64,000 bases of DNA from Lucifuga dentata (lineage: Eukaryota; Chordata; Actinopteri; Ophidiiformes; Bythitidae): NCBI GenBank assembly GCA_014773175.1, contig VXCM01001538.1, forward strand, positions 1 to 64,000. Reading direction: 5' to 3'. Shown piece by piece: positions 1-11,339 of this stretch. The number at the start of each line of letters is the position of its first letter. Positions within the stretch are counted from its first letter, which is position 1. The notes beneath the pieces are model-generated. The model did not search any database. It worked only from the letters and a program-made list of their open reading frames with translations, and was not told the DNA's origin. The translations under genes and the position numbers were made by a program.

Positions 1-1410
1 CACGGGTTAGCCTTTAGCCTAGCCGTTAGCCCACCTCGACAACCGCGCTTCCGTCTCCTGTGGCGCAAGTAGGAAAATATAGTATGAAAATGTGTAGTCT
101 ACATTAAATCATAAAATTAAAATTTGAATGTTTTTTGTTTTTTTTTGTTTTTTCTCGAATTTTTAGTCTTTTGAAATTGTGTCCCATATAGTTTTTGTCA
201 GCACTGTTAGATATTTCCAAAAATATCATAAACTCAGGAAATTTTTAGCTCCAACTCAGAGGATCCCTTTAACACTTCCTGATTGTTTCCCTTGTAACTA
301 GTGTAAGCTAGTGGAGGTAAGTTTTTAATTTTTTAATATTTAATACATATAATATTGATATGACTGTGGTCACAGCCATAACCTGTCAACACCGTCAGCC
401 TTTTAACGGTAAGATTAGTTTGAAATTAAGAATCAAAATTATGGATTTTATGGAGATTATAGAGAAAAAAAAGTTAAAATGGTTATGTTTATAATACATG
501 AGTTATCTGTAGCAATGTGGAATTTTGTCTACTCCATCAGAACTTCTGTCTGATGGTGTTGATACATAGAATGACATTGTCATTATTAATTTATATATAT
601 ATATTTTTTTTTTTCAATTATATTATAAGAGTTCATGATTTTAGCAAAAACTTTTATGAGTTTTGAATACTTAAAGTTGTTAATTTTCCTGTTTCTTACA
701 AGTTCAGTAATTTACTGTCACATATGTGTCACCACTCAAAGGACTGTCAACTTTGTTTGAAAATGAAAAATAACCGCTTGTACCCTTTTCTGTCAAAAGT
801 GTTTTTCTAATAAAAAGTTACCTTTTTAAACTNAATAACCGCTTGTACCCTTTTCTGTCAAAAGTGTTTTTCTAATAAAAAGTTACCTTTTTAAACTGTT
901 AGGGGGATTTTTAAGTTTTAAAGTGTTATTTTATTTTATTCAGATTAAATGTAAAGGTGGGAAATTTACAAAAAGTTAAAAGGAGGTAGCTTAAAAAGTT
1001 TAGTCTAAGGTAGCTTAAAAATAAATTTTAAAAAAAGCAATTTGGATAAATTTCAAAAAACAAAACAAATATGTGTGAAATAGAAATTGCAGAGATGGTT
1101 ATTGGGTAAATATTTTGTTCTGAGCAAAATAAATGAAAATAATGTAATATTTTTTATGGCTGACGATGTTGACAAAAATCTAGTACTGTTCAAAAAAATC
1201 GCAATTTGTAAGAAAACGATAGAACTGGGAGATTGTCCGTCAACATGGTTTGATAGCCAAAAACTTGTTTTAGAAGAATATATAAGTAGATTTCAGATAC
1301 AATCAAGTTCTGTTTTTTTTTTCAAATTGAAACCCTGTTTTGTCCCACTTCTCAAGAATCACTCCCTGTCTGACGTTTGCAGCCTAATCCAGCCAGAGGC
1401 CACATAATAA
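1..1410. other. AT-rich intergenic DNA, no gene recognised
   Basis: Homopolymer T/A runs and short AT tracts dominate. An unmerged assembly overlap sits at the N at 833, where the roughly 65 bp before it (starting AATAACCGCTTG) is repeated after it. A 106-codon open frame at 1087-1407 resembles no family I know, has no splice context, and is AT-rich throughout, so it is not called as a gene. Confidence 0.6.
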
Positions 1411-1414
1411 TAGT

Positions 1415-2225
1415 AATAATAATAATAATAAGAAGAAGAAGAACTTTATTTATATAGCACCTTTCGAAACAGAGTTACAAGGTGCTTAACAATACAGCTG
1501 AGTTAATATGCATAACGAAATAACAGTTAAAACAATTTAAGCCACACCATAAAACAATTAAAATAAATAAAATAATTGAAATAATAAAATAAGATAAGCA
1601 GATAATAAAAACAGTTACTACAGTTAGGGGAAAGCTATACGATAAAAATAAGTCTTCAGATAGGACTTAAAAGAAGATAAAGAGTGAGCCAGTCTGAGGT
1701 CCTCCAGCAGGGAATTCCATATGCCTTAAGGAATTCCAGGGCAGAAACAGCAAAAACACGGTCGCCTCTGATAACAAGGCGGGATTTGGGATCTACCAGA
1801 AGGTTCCTATCAGAGGATCTCAGACAGCGATCAGTAAAAAGTTAAAAGATCACTTAGCAGGTGCCTGATTATGTAAGGCTTTAAAAACAAGTAATGGGAT
1901 CTTAAAATCAATCCTAAAACTGACAGGCAACCAGTGAAGGGCAGCGAGGACTGGTGTGATGTGNGATCTTAAAATCAATCCTAAAACTGACAGGCAACCA
2001 GTGAAGGGCAGCGAGGACTGGTGTGATGTGTTAAAAGCCGAGCAGCAGCGTTCTGAATTAGCTGAAGCTGATGAATGTTTCTTTTGCTGATACTAGAATA
2101 AAGTGCATTATGACAATAATCGAGCCTGGAGGAAATAAAGGCTCGGATAACCTTTTCCAAGTCTTTAAAGGTCAGAAAAGATTTCACATCCTCAACGGAC
2201 TCTTCCAGGTCCTACTGACCCACTT
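1415..2225 (-). mobile_element. LINE (L2/Rex-like) 3' fragment with broken reverse-transcriptase C-terminus
   Basis: On the minus strand, bases 2187 downward encode VIRAFISSRLDYCHNALYS then IQNAAARLLT, followed near 1830-1740 by LRSSDRNLLVDPKSR and GDRVFAV. This order is typical of the end of L2/Rex-type reverse transcriptases. Frames are disrupted, and the N at 1964 carries an assembly duplication of about 57 bp. The 3' end lies at the left, with a GGTGCTATATAAATAAAG-type tail and TTCTTCTTATTATTATT microsatellite at 1410-1450. It is a dead copy. A sibling lies at 45727-46890. Confidence 0.8.
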
Positions 2226-3130
2226 CACACTATTACAGACCCCACAGGAGAGCTTCACAATACACACACACACACACACAGACCTTCTTGGGAAACCCCT
2301 TTATATCTACTTCATATCCTTCTTCCTCATGCTTGATGGATTTAGCACACTGTTCCTGGAGGCATAAAACTCTCAGGTTCCTGTTGTTCAGCTCATCCAA
2401 TCAGCCGCTCTTCTCCATTTCTGTAACACACACCTACACACACCTAACAGCAATGTTTTAAATCAGATGTTATATAATTTGTCTACTTTTTTTTCATATT
2501 TTAAGCATTAGTGTGGACAAAATTCACAGTACATGAGGAGGAAGTAATCAGGAAACACAGGTAGAAGGCAGAGCTTGCATAACACAGACACACACACACA
2601 CACACACACACACAGATTCATACGTGCTTACACCGGTCCTAGAGGGCTTCCTGATATTGTCCAGTGTGTTGATCCAGGAAGTTAGTTTGATTGATATTCC
2701 CTTTTTCTCATTAAATTTAAAGATGTCTGTTTTATGAATTGGTTTGCACTTTTTAAAAATATGTGTGTGTTGTTAGTGCACGCGTGTGTGTGTCCAGTTT
2801 AGCGGTGATTTGACTGGAGATGTACTTTTAATTATGTGACAGATGTACTTTACAAATTAAGATTTTACATTCAATAAGAGTTAAATGTGGCTGTTGTCGG
2901 GTAGAAATCTTGCATCCAGAAAGTCAACATTTAAGGAACTCGTAAAATTATCCATGTTTGAGCTTGTACAAAGTTTTAGAAATGTTGGTAGGAGGAGGAG
3001 GAGGTAATCCTTCCAATGATCTAGGAACAGATTGATTCCTGTAATTGGAGATAAAATTTGGATATGGAAAAACAGGAACCTTCTACTTCCAATTTTATGC
3101 ATTTCCATTTCATTTTTTCTCTCTGACTTT
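2226..3130. other. Non-coding intergenic DNA with short CA repeats
   Basis: Short (CA)n tracts occur at about 2262-2280 and 2587-2614 and a mixed TG tract at about 2760-2795. Nothing gene-like was recognised. Confidence 0.5.
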
Positions 3131-3300
3131 AGAAATTCTGCCAGCTTGTACACAACAAATACTTTTACTTTTGATACTGGAGTACATTTCCCTGCCCATG
3201 ATTGCTAATTTTTACTTTAGTAAAATTTTAATTGTAGGAGTTTTACTTGTAATGAAGTATTTTCCACGATATTTGTATTTTACTTAAATCAAGGATTTTA
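3130..3300. mobile_element. Degenerate hAT-type repeat fragment
   Basis: Contains ACTTTTACTTTTGATACTGG, GAGTACATTT and TTTTACTTAAATCAAGGATT, the alternating 'tacttaagtaaaagta' vocabulary characteristic of a common teleost hAT non-autonomous family. No ends or target duplication could be seen. Called from word similarity only. Confidence 0.4.
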
Positions 3301-4165
3301 AGATGCAAACATGACGACATGATGTTTTTCCTCAAACATAATCTCTCAGACCTCTAGACAAACAGGAATACAGCAAACTGAGCTATTTTTTGTTTTTGTT
3401 ATATTCTTGAGAGAGAAAAATCTTTGACATTCAGTCCATTGAAATACATATTGGTGCAACACACACACACACACACACACACACACTGAATGTGTGTTGT
3501 CTTTATTGTCTTCATGGTTTATTGGTTCCCATTAGCTCCTGCCTCAGCGGTCGCTAATCTTCCTGGGGACCACAATTTTAAAATACAAAAACTGATAAGC
3601 AAACATAGAATGAATTAAAACATTCAAAAGAAGCAATCTGACAGTAACATAATAATAATACAAATAAGAGAATAAGAGAATTATTATGAGAATAATTCTA
3701 AGAATAAGAATGTTGTCATTTTGTGTTTCTTCTTAACTCCATGGGAAAAAAAAAAAGCTCTGAGAGCTGTTTGTTTTTATCTTCCACGATATCAGTTTGA
3801 GACAGAACAAATCACACCTGTCAGCAGGTAATTTTCTTGTTGCCTCCTAATTTATCAGAGAATTTATCCTGAAAATCATCGAGTATTTCAGAAGTTCAGC
3901 TCATATTTAGTGGAAGTTGGAAATAATCATAGCAGGATATTCATGAAACCACTAGAACTAAGAAAAAAAAAAGAATTTTTTAAATTTTTACATTTGTTTT
4001 TTCAGGGTTCATGATGAAAATGTCAACTTTTTATTTCAAATTTTGACATTTTTATTTATAGTCTTTTTTTTTCTTCTCATAATGACAAAAGTTTCTGGCC
4101 CTTTTCCGGCTCCTTACTGTCTCTGTACATGCGGCACTGTCCCAAGTTGGGGATTTCCAGTCTAA

Positions 4166-4219
<54 letters not shown>

Positions 4220-4903
4220 NCACACACACTCCCACTGTGCACCTAAGCACCACCTCTGCCTGTCTTTATGAACGCACTTCCCCATGCCACAGCCAGGTCC
4301 TTCCTGTTTTCTGAGGCGTCTGCAGCATGCCTGAAAGGAAACAAGTGCTCTTGTTTTCCCTTGGCTGCATTGTTTGAGGCTGCTGCCGCGCTGCGTGGCG
4401 GCGGCCGCCCGCACAGGGAAGATGTAGATGATGCATAAGTGGCCAAAACTTAGATCAGGAACTGGTTGACTCTGAGAGTAAATAATAAAGAGTCAGAGAG
4501 GAAGTTTGTTTGGTATGTGGCACCTGTAGCAACATTCCACTTAGTGTTCAGAGCTGCTTTACTGTCAGCCGTGGCTAAAGAAACTGTAACAAACGAAATG
4601 CTTTAATCAAGAAATGCCCTGCGGGGATTCTCAGAGGACATTCTCATAGGTTTTACCTGAAGTGGACAGGTGCAGCAGTACTGTAAGTACTTGCGGTGTA
4701 CTTTGGTGAATCCAAGACGGGAAAAGACAGTCAAAGGTGATTCTGACTGGCCACCAATTAATTCTGATCTGTCATCCTAACTGATTGTATTATAATTTTA
4801 TTATTATTCCACCTTTCCTGTATTATTCCTTCACTTCATGATGTCATGATCATGTAGTATTTTCTGTAGAAAAATATTTGTGTACAGTCATTTGATAATA
4901 TCT
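3301..4903. other. Intergenic DNA with long CA repeats and a short GC-rich patch
   Basis: (CA)n lies at about 3459-3486 and 4168-4230, the latter broken by the N at 4220. A GC-rich patch at 4380-4425 (GCGGCGGCCGC) stands out from the AT-rich surroundings and might be a regulatory remnant. No exon was supported. Confidence 0.45.
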
Positions 4904-4965
4904 TTAAAGGACTATTTTGCATGTTTGAGCCTAATATATTAAATTTTCATACACATAACATTCTA
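4904..4965 (+). mobile_element. Terminal fragment of the TTAA-type MITE
   Basis: Begins TTAAAGGACTATTTTGCATG then TTTGAGCCTAATATATT, matching the outer end of the MITE family seen complete at 5161-5806, and breaks off after about 60 bp. Confidence 0.6.
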
Positions 4966-5160
4966 AGTTTTACAATGTCATCCTCACATACAGGCCGGCA
5001 AATGGGATGAGCGTTATGCCATGGGAATATTTAGAGTGGAAACAAAATTAATGTTGAGTATTTTATTTGATTTTTACATGTCAAATTGCACATTAATGGT
5101 TCCTGACCCAGCCCAAACTCTCTAAGAAGATGAGGGAAAAACTCCCTAAAAAAAAAAAAA

Positions 5161-5806
5161 TTAAAGGTCCATACCGGCCATTTTGACATGTTTGAGCCTA
5201 ATGTATTCAGTTGTCATACACGTAATGTTACTGACAATCATTTCCTACTGGAATGGTGAATTAAAAATGTTTTTTCTACCTTCCAGACTGCCATTGGTTT
5301 CAGTTCATTCTNACTGGAATGGTGAATTAAAAATGTTTTTTCTACCTTCCAGACTGCCATTGGTTTCAGTTCATTCTGATATTAAAATTAACTTGTTGAT
5401 ACCTGAAACGTTCATCATGAACAAGATGTATATTCAGGTTTTTTTGTTTTTTTTTTTTAAGTTTTAGCTTGTTTTAGCTAGTTTCAAAAATTTAGCATTT
5501 AAGTGCAATAAAAAGCGCAGAGTGAATGTATGTTTCCACTGGGGAATATAGTCCCAAAAGAAGACCTGCATTTATCGAAAAATTTGAATGACCATGACTT
5601 CATAAGGCTGCGTAACTATTAGCAGGCGAAACATGGATTTTTAAGGTGAGTGTATCACTTGAATATTTAATTTTGAAAGATTAAGAGATTTTGCAAAATA
5701 TCAGGAAAGCTGAAATACGATTTTATCCTTTGGGAAATGATTGTCAGTAACATAACATGTATGAAAATCAGGCTCAAACATGCACAATGACCAGTATGGT
5801 CCTTTA
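5161..5806 (+). mobile_element. TTAA-type MITE, copy 1
   Basis: Terminal inverted repeats TTAAAGGTCCATACCGGCCA and TGACCAGTATGGTCCTTTA enclose about 0.6 kb without a coding frame. CATGTTTGAGCCTAAT near the left end reads in reverse near the right end (about 5770). A single-N assembly duplication lies at 5312. Belongs to a subfamily shared with 50333-50712. Confidence 0.75.
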
Positions 5807-6560
5807 CACTGCAGTAAACTACATCAATATCTTGTAAATGTCCAGATGTACAATATATTATTTATTTGACTCATTTTGTTATTTGACTTCACGTAGTTTC
5901 AAGTGTGTGTGTGTGTGTGTGCCTGATGTGCAGAAGCAGTATAGCGCGGCAAAGATTAAAGTCATTCTTTGTGTAAGAAACAAAGAAGCACGTGGACCTT
6001 GGAACTTTATCAGCATGCTAACATTAACATAAAAAGTAAATAATGCATAAAGCAAAATTTAATTTTTAATAGTTTCATGTGCACTTTTGGAACAAAAGTT
6101 TTTACAGATTAACAGGAAATTTTGCATAAATGATAATGATGACATTTTTTTCCCACTTTGTTTATTGAATTTTACAAAAGGGATAATGCAAAAAAAACAA
6201 AAACAAAAAACAGTGTATGACACAATATATGGCATACACTGTTATATATGCAAAAGAGATGTCTAATTTTCCATTTGATATAAGCCTGCAGCCATAAAAA
6301 TATGTGTGGATATTTTAGGAAAATGATCAGCGCGATAAATATAAGCAGAAATAATTGGATAAAGACTTTGTCATACTGGTAAACTTTGTAGCAAATTTTC
6401 AATGTTCTTAAGGTGAAATTTAAGGGAAAACTGAGAATGTTGGAGTTAAAGCGTTTTACCTTTTTGCAGAATACTTTCTGCAGAATGTGGTTTTATAAGG
6501 TTCGGTTAAGAGTTGGAAGAGTAGCAATCAAGCATGAAGCCGTGCAATTTTTTAAACTGT

Positions 6561-6595
<35 letters not shown>

Positions 6596-7361
6596 GTAAA
6601 AATAGAATATCATCTGCCCACTCATTCTCCCAAAGAGGAAGTGATCATGTTGATCTTCTACCCTGAGTTTCTGGTAGAAAGGTGCATGGTTGTGTGACTA
6701 AGCAATTATGCACATATATAAACATGCTGATTTGTTTTGCGGGTTTTTTGGTGGGTTTTTTTTTTTTTTTGATGCACACAAGTGTTTGTGCATGCAGGCA
6801 TAAAAAAAGCCAGAAATCATGTCCATCACAGGCACAGGACAGATGACTGACGATACAAAACGAGAGAGAGACAGAGAGAGAGAGAGAGATGAGGGGGGAG
6901 ACAGAAGCAACCGGAAACTTGTGGTCAAACAGGCAACATTCAGCTGCTGAGGCAGCATGTCACTGCTTTTCTCACAGGGATCAAGGCTAAATCCATCACG
7001 CTGAATCCTTTTATTATTATACCGCCTCTGATCACCTGTGTGGATTTTGTTGTTATTCTATTATATAATGAGAGGAAAATGAAGAGAATGAGGAAGAGGC
7101 CGTGATGACTCAGAAGCCCAAACATGGAAGTAAATAAAAAAAAATACCAGCCAAGAACACGCAGCTGAAACAGGTCATGACTCTTTCACACTCTCTGACA
7201 CCTGCACACACTCTCCCTCCTCTTTCTTCTCTGCACCTCCCCGTCAACATACACACACCACACACACGTTTACTCCCACAGAGCAATCACTCCTTCACTT
7301 GTTACCCTCACACAAGAGGAAATACACTCACCACTGAGTTGCTCTTCTCACTTGCCTACAA

Positions 7362-7407
<46 letters not shown>

Positions 7408-7439
7408 CAATCTCTCAGCGTGTCACACTCTTCAGTTGC

Positions 7440-7510
7440 AGTTCGCTGGCTGTAGTGTGTAGATGTAAAATACCTGCAGGAGTGTTTGGTCCCTCACTGG
7501 ACAGCAAAGA
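7440..7510 (+). promoter_or_regulatory. Candidate non-coding first exon of pik3r6
   Basis: A non-repetitive stretch follows a long (CT)n tract and ends at AAAGA|GTAAGT (donor at 7511), a strong consensus 5' splice site. It lies 2.3 kb before the acceptor at 9802, as a non-coding first exon would. There is no transcript support, and no TATA box or CpG island was recognised. It could equally be a chance donor. Confidence 0.2.
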
Positions 7511-8321
7511 GTAAGTTTATGTCATATTATTCACCTTCTAGGCTTTGACTGGTAACTTCAAACCTTTATTCCTTATTGTGCATCAGGTTTTGGTATTAAT
7601 GAGGCATTTGTGTTTCTGTAACCTTGAAGTGAGTTTGCCTTAATTCTGTGGCTAAGAGGTTTTCATGGACTTTATTAACAACTTATAAAAAAAGAAAAGC
7701 ATTTGTTCCAGGTGGTGTTGGCTTTTTTTTTTTTTTTTTTTTTTTTTGCTTCTCATTAGTGTATCTCTGAGTTTTTGCAGCATGAATGTGTTGATCTGCT
7801 TGGTAGATTCATATTGTGTTTGATGAAGTTGCTTTATTGTCAGTATTCTGAGAGAAGAATTGCAGAGTTCTAACCTTAACCTAAAAAGATCGAAGCATGA
7901 AAATAAAATACTCATCTGCTATACTGTTTTTACCTGAAACAGTCAACATTAAACTGCTTTTCCTGCAGCAGTTACAAATGATTTTGTTGTGGGTTTGTTG
8001 TCTTTAATGTGATTTGTGTCAGATATATTAACATTACAATGAAGGATCCGGAAATAAAAAGCGTGTTTTTGCTGTAAGGGTGACTTATGGCACATACAAT
8101 AATAGTATATACAGTATACTATACATATAATAATGTAATGCCCTCTCTCTGACACTCATATCGTGGAGGTGTGAGAAATGATTCAGACAGTGTGTGTGTG
8201 TGTGTGTGNTGTTTGAAGTTGAAGTAGGTTTAAGTTATGTAGAGGAAAACTTTTTCCACTCTGTGGGAACACTGCACCTTCTGCCTACCTGGTATCTGTT
8301 ATCTATCAGAATGTATTGATA

Positions 8322-8354
<33 letters not shown>

Positions 8355-8414
8355 CGCATGCTCAGGTATTTGTGTGGTTAGATTTTTTTCATTTTTATTT
8401 TATTTGCTCGATCA

Positions 8415-8443
<29 letters not shown>

Positions 8444-8502
<59 letters not shown>

Positions 8503-8512
8503 CATACATACA
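8444..8512. repeat. (GATA)n microsatellite
   Basis: About sixteen uninterrupted GATA units directly follow a (CA)n tract, then two ACAT units. Confidence 0.95.
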
Positions 8513-8808
8513 AGGGTAAAAACCAAAAAGAAACAAAGAATCACAAAAAACAACTCAGGAAAATAATCAACATAACATTGTTCTTTGTGTGGGAGAGGTA
8601 AAAAGCCACAGGCTTATAAGGACTCCTCCCAACATTAATCATCTTCAAATTAATCTGTTACACAACAAAAAAAAAAAAACCAAAAAAAAACACAGAAGTA
8701 ACTCAGATTATACAAAAAAAAAGTCATTTTTCTACCAGTACTGACACTATGACTGCAATGACAACAGAGTCAGCTTCAGTACTTTTTTAAAGGAATAAGA
8801 TGATGTCG

Positions 8809-8926
8809 CCCATTGTTCTACATCCAGGTACGTACCCGGATGTAGAACAACGGGATAAATACAGGAACAGGATTTTCATTTCGACAAAGAGGTGCAACTA
8901 GTTGCACCTCTTTGTCGAAATGAAAA
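8809..8926. repeat. Tandem pair of palindromes
   Basis: 8813-8850 is a 38 nt palindrome with one mismatch, centred on GGTACGTACC, and pairing extends outward to 8809-8854 with one further mismatch. 8873-8926 is a 54 nt perfect palindrome centred on GCAACTAGTTGC. Only about 20 nt separates them. Each could extrude a hairpin. No coding frame is associated, and the ends do not match any other repeat in the window. Confidence 0.9.
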
Positions 8927-9198
8927 ACGGAACACATTACTAGAACAAACAGAAAGATGAAGCTGTTTAGATTGTCTAGTACTACACAGATGGATGTCTG
9001 CATTCATGAAAAAGAAGTCCGTAAAGACTTTATATGCCTGAGAATTCATAAATAAATATACTGCTTTGCAATTTATTTATATTATATACAGTTAAGAGGC
9101 TGAGCAATGAAAAAGGGGAGCTGATGTTTCCTGACTGTGAGAAGAGGTAACTAATCTAATATTTTTTTTCTGCACTTTAAGTTGTCCACTAAAATGTG

Positions 9199-9575
9199 TC
9201 ATATAATATTATAGTAATTCAGATACTGATAAAGTAAACTGTAATATAATACTACAAGAGAGGAGTGATTTACAAAATAAGAGATCTTTCTGATTATACC
9301 AAGTGGTTTCATTGAATTTTTGACAGCAAAGTCAATATACCTCTTCCGGGATAAACTATAATCTATTATTATTCTTCCTAAAAATGATGTGAAGTTTGTC
9401 AATTCTATTATTATCAATACATAATTTTATGATGAGAAATAAACAGGTTTGTATCATCTGCAAAAAGAATAGATAGTACTTCCGAAACCTTGGGCAGATC
9501 ATTAATTAATATAAATTTTAAAAAAGCAACGGACCAAGAATAGAACCTTGTGGTACCCCACATTGAATTATCTAA
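9199..9575 (-). mobile_element. LINE reverse-transcriptase fragment with FADD active-site box
   Basis: The minus strand from 9575 downward reads CGVPQGSILGPLLF, then LFADDTNLF (the catalytic FADD box of reverse transcriptases), then across frame breaks LGRIIIDYSLS and LVVLYYSLLYQYLNYYN, the usual order in Rex/L2-type non-LTR retrotransposons. Only the central to C-terminal RT part is present, without endonuclease or 5' region. It is a decayed, immobile copy about 0.3 kb before the pik3r6 start. Confidence 0.85.
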
Positions 9576-9802
9576 TTCAGTTCAGATTCTAAACATCAAA
9601 GCTCTCAGCAGTAATTATTATACAAGTCTTACCCACATAAAAATACACACATGAAATTATCATCTACATGCAAAGAAGTATTTCTTAAGTAATTAAATAA
9701 ATTAAAACTACATTTATTATCAGACTGTCCACACCTACCTGAGATGACAGATCTGCTGGCTGCACCACTAACTTTATACTTCCTGTCTGTTTTTTATTGT
9801 AG

Positions 9803-9874
9803 GTATTGGATCCACCATGCATGTGAGACCTGATGAACAAGACCCCCTGGTATAAACCAAACAATATGCTCAGC
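9803..9874 (+). promoter_or_regulatory. Probable 5' leader of pik3r6 with an upstream ORF
   Basis: A pyrimidine-rich acceptor (TTTTTTATTGTAG, ending at 9802) suggests that this leader begins after a 5' UTR intron. The first ATG (9816) opens a 12-codon reading frame that closes at TAA (9852-9854), upstream of the candidate main starts at 9866 and 9875 but overlapping the in-frame ATG at 9833. If transcribed this way, the uORF would reduce initiation at the main start. This is inference from sequence alone; the transcription start was not located. Confidence 0.4.
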
Positions 9875-9893
9875 ATGAAGCCAACAGGTGCTT

Positions 9894-9939
<46 letters not shown>

Positions 9940-11302
9940 CATACCCAGTCATTTCATGCAACACCTATAATGCACTGGATCTTATTTCATTCTGCTGCTT
10001 TTAGATAAAACTTAACTAAAACTAAAACATTTATTCACATTCAGGCTGTTCAACTTTGTCACCTGCCGGCTGCTCCCCCACAGTTCCAGAGGTAGAACTC
10101 CACCGCAGCGTCCAGGCTATATTGGCTGAAGGAACCAGAAGCCAGCATCCCGCACACTGCTACGCCAAAGGTACAACATCCCGTACGAAACTTACAACAA
10201 TGAAGTAAAAGTGTTTGTATGTGATGAGTTTTCCTGCTGAATCTGGCTCGTCTTCTCTTTTAAAGACCATATCAGTGATTTTGAATGTTTGAGCCCAATA
10301 AATACAACCTGCATACATGGTACATTACTGACATGCATTTTCCAAAACATAAAGCTATTTTAGTTTGCGTTATTTTACCAAAATCCCCTAATCTTTCAAA
10401 AAATCAAAGGTTTAGGTGATACACCCTCCTTAAAATTCAAAGTTTCGCTTGCGAACACTTATGGACACAGTTTTGAAAGCACGGTTGTTTTAATTTCTCA
10501 GTAAAAGCTGTCTTTTCTCCTGGGACTATATTCTCTTGAGGAGACATACATCATCTTCCGTGCAGCTCTGTGTTGGATCTGTTAAATTAAGTATCTTTGA
10601 CAAAAAAATTTAAAACAATGTGATGGATTACTTATGTCAAGCATGTTTCAAGTCTCTATAAATTGATTTTAATAGCATACTGGAATGAACTGAAACAATG
10701 GCAGTCTGCATGGTAGGAAAAACAATTCTAATATTTGCCGCTCCAGTAGTATGTTTTGGAAAATGGTTGGCAGTAACATAACGTGTATGCGGGTTGTATT
10801 TTTTGAGCTCAAACATGCAAACTACTGGTATGGTCCTTTTAAATGAGAAGGCAGCTGCAGTCATTTCATTACGTCTCTGGGTCTTTATTGGTCGAAATAT
10901 CAAAAAAGCCATGACACGTGATTGGACATGGGAAATGAGTTTGTGTGCATATAATGTAACCTCAATTATGTCATTCTACATAAACAGCATATAGTAAGTT
11001 TCAACTGATATGCTCCTGTGATCATCACATTTCTGAATTTCTCAAACCTCTTTATCTCTTAAGTTTTTCCACCCAGGATCGCTGTTTAATGAGCTCAGCC
11101 TAAAGCTCATGCTAGTGTTACTCAGCCTAGTGTTAATCACTAGTGTTAATCGCTCAGTGGAATATTCAGCCGTGTCAGCAGTATGATGGCTGTTCAGATG
11201 TTAGTCATCAAACATATTTTGGGATTAGCACCGTAATGGAGAAAAGTGTGACACATTCAGCAAGTTTGTGTTTAGTATTGTGGAAATGTTTAGAGTGTTA
11301 AT

Positions 11303-11339
<37 letters not shown>

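Larger units (their letters stand above)
5807..8808. other. Intergenic DNA rich in microsatellites and homopolymers
   Basis: (TG)n at about 5902-5920, (CT)n at 6561-6595, (GA)n at 6862-6889, (CT)n at 7363-7404, a 26 bp T run ending about 7747, (TG)n at 8189-8208 and 8322-8350, (AC)n at 8413-8443, then (GATA)n. A candidate non-coding exon at 7440-7510 is listed separately. No protein-coding exon was recognised. Confidence 0.5.

Noticed and set aside
1087..1407. 106-codon plus-strand ORF (MQRWLLGKYF...)
   Set aside because: AT-rich, no recognisable domain, no splice or promoter context, and surrounded by low-complexity DNA; likely chance.
4052..4446. Overlapping ORFs around the CA repeat and GC patch at 4.1-4.4 kb
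   Set aside because: They translate a (CA)n tract and N; no coding evidence remains once that is removed.
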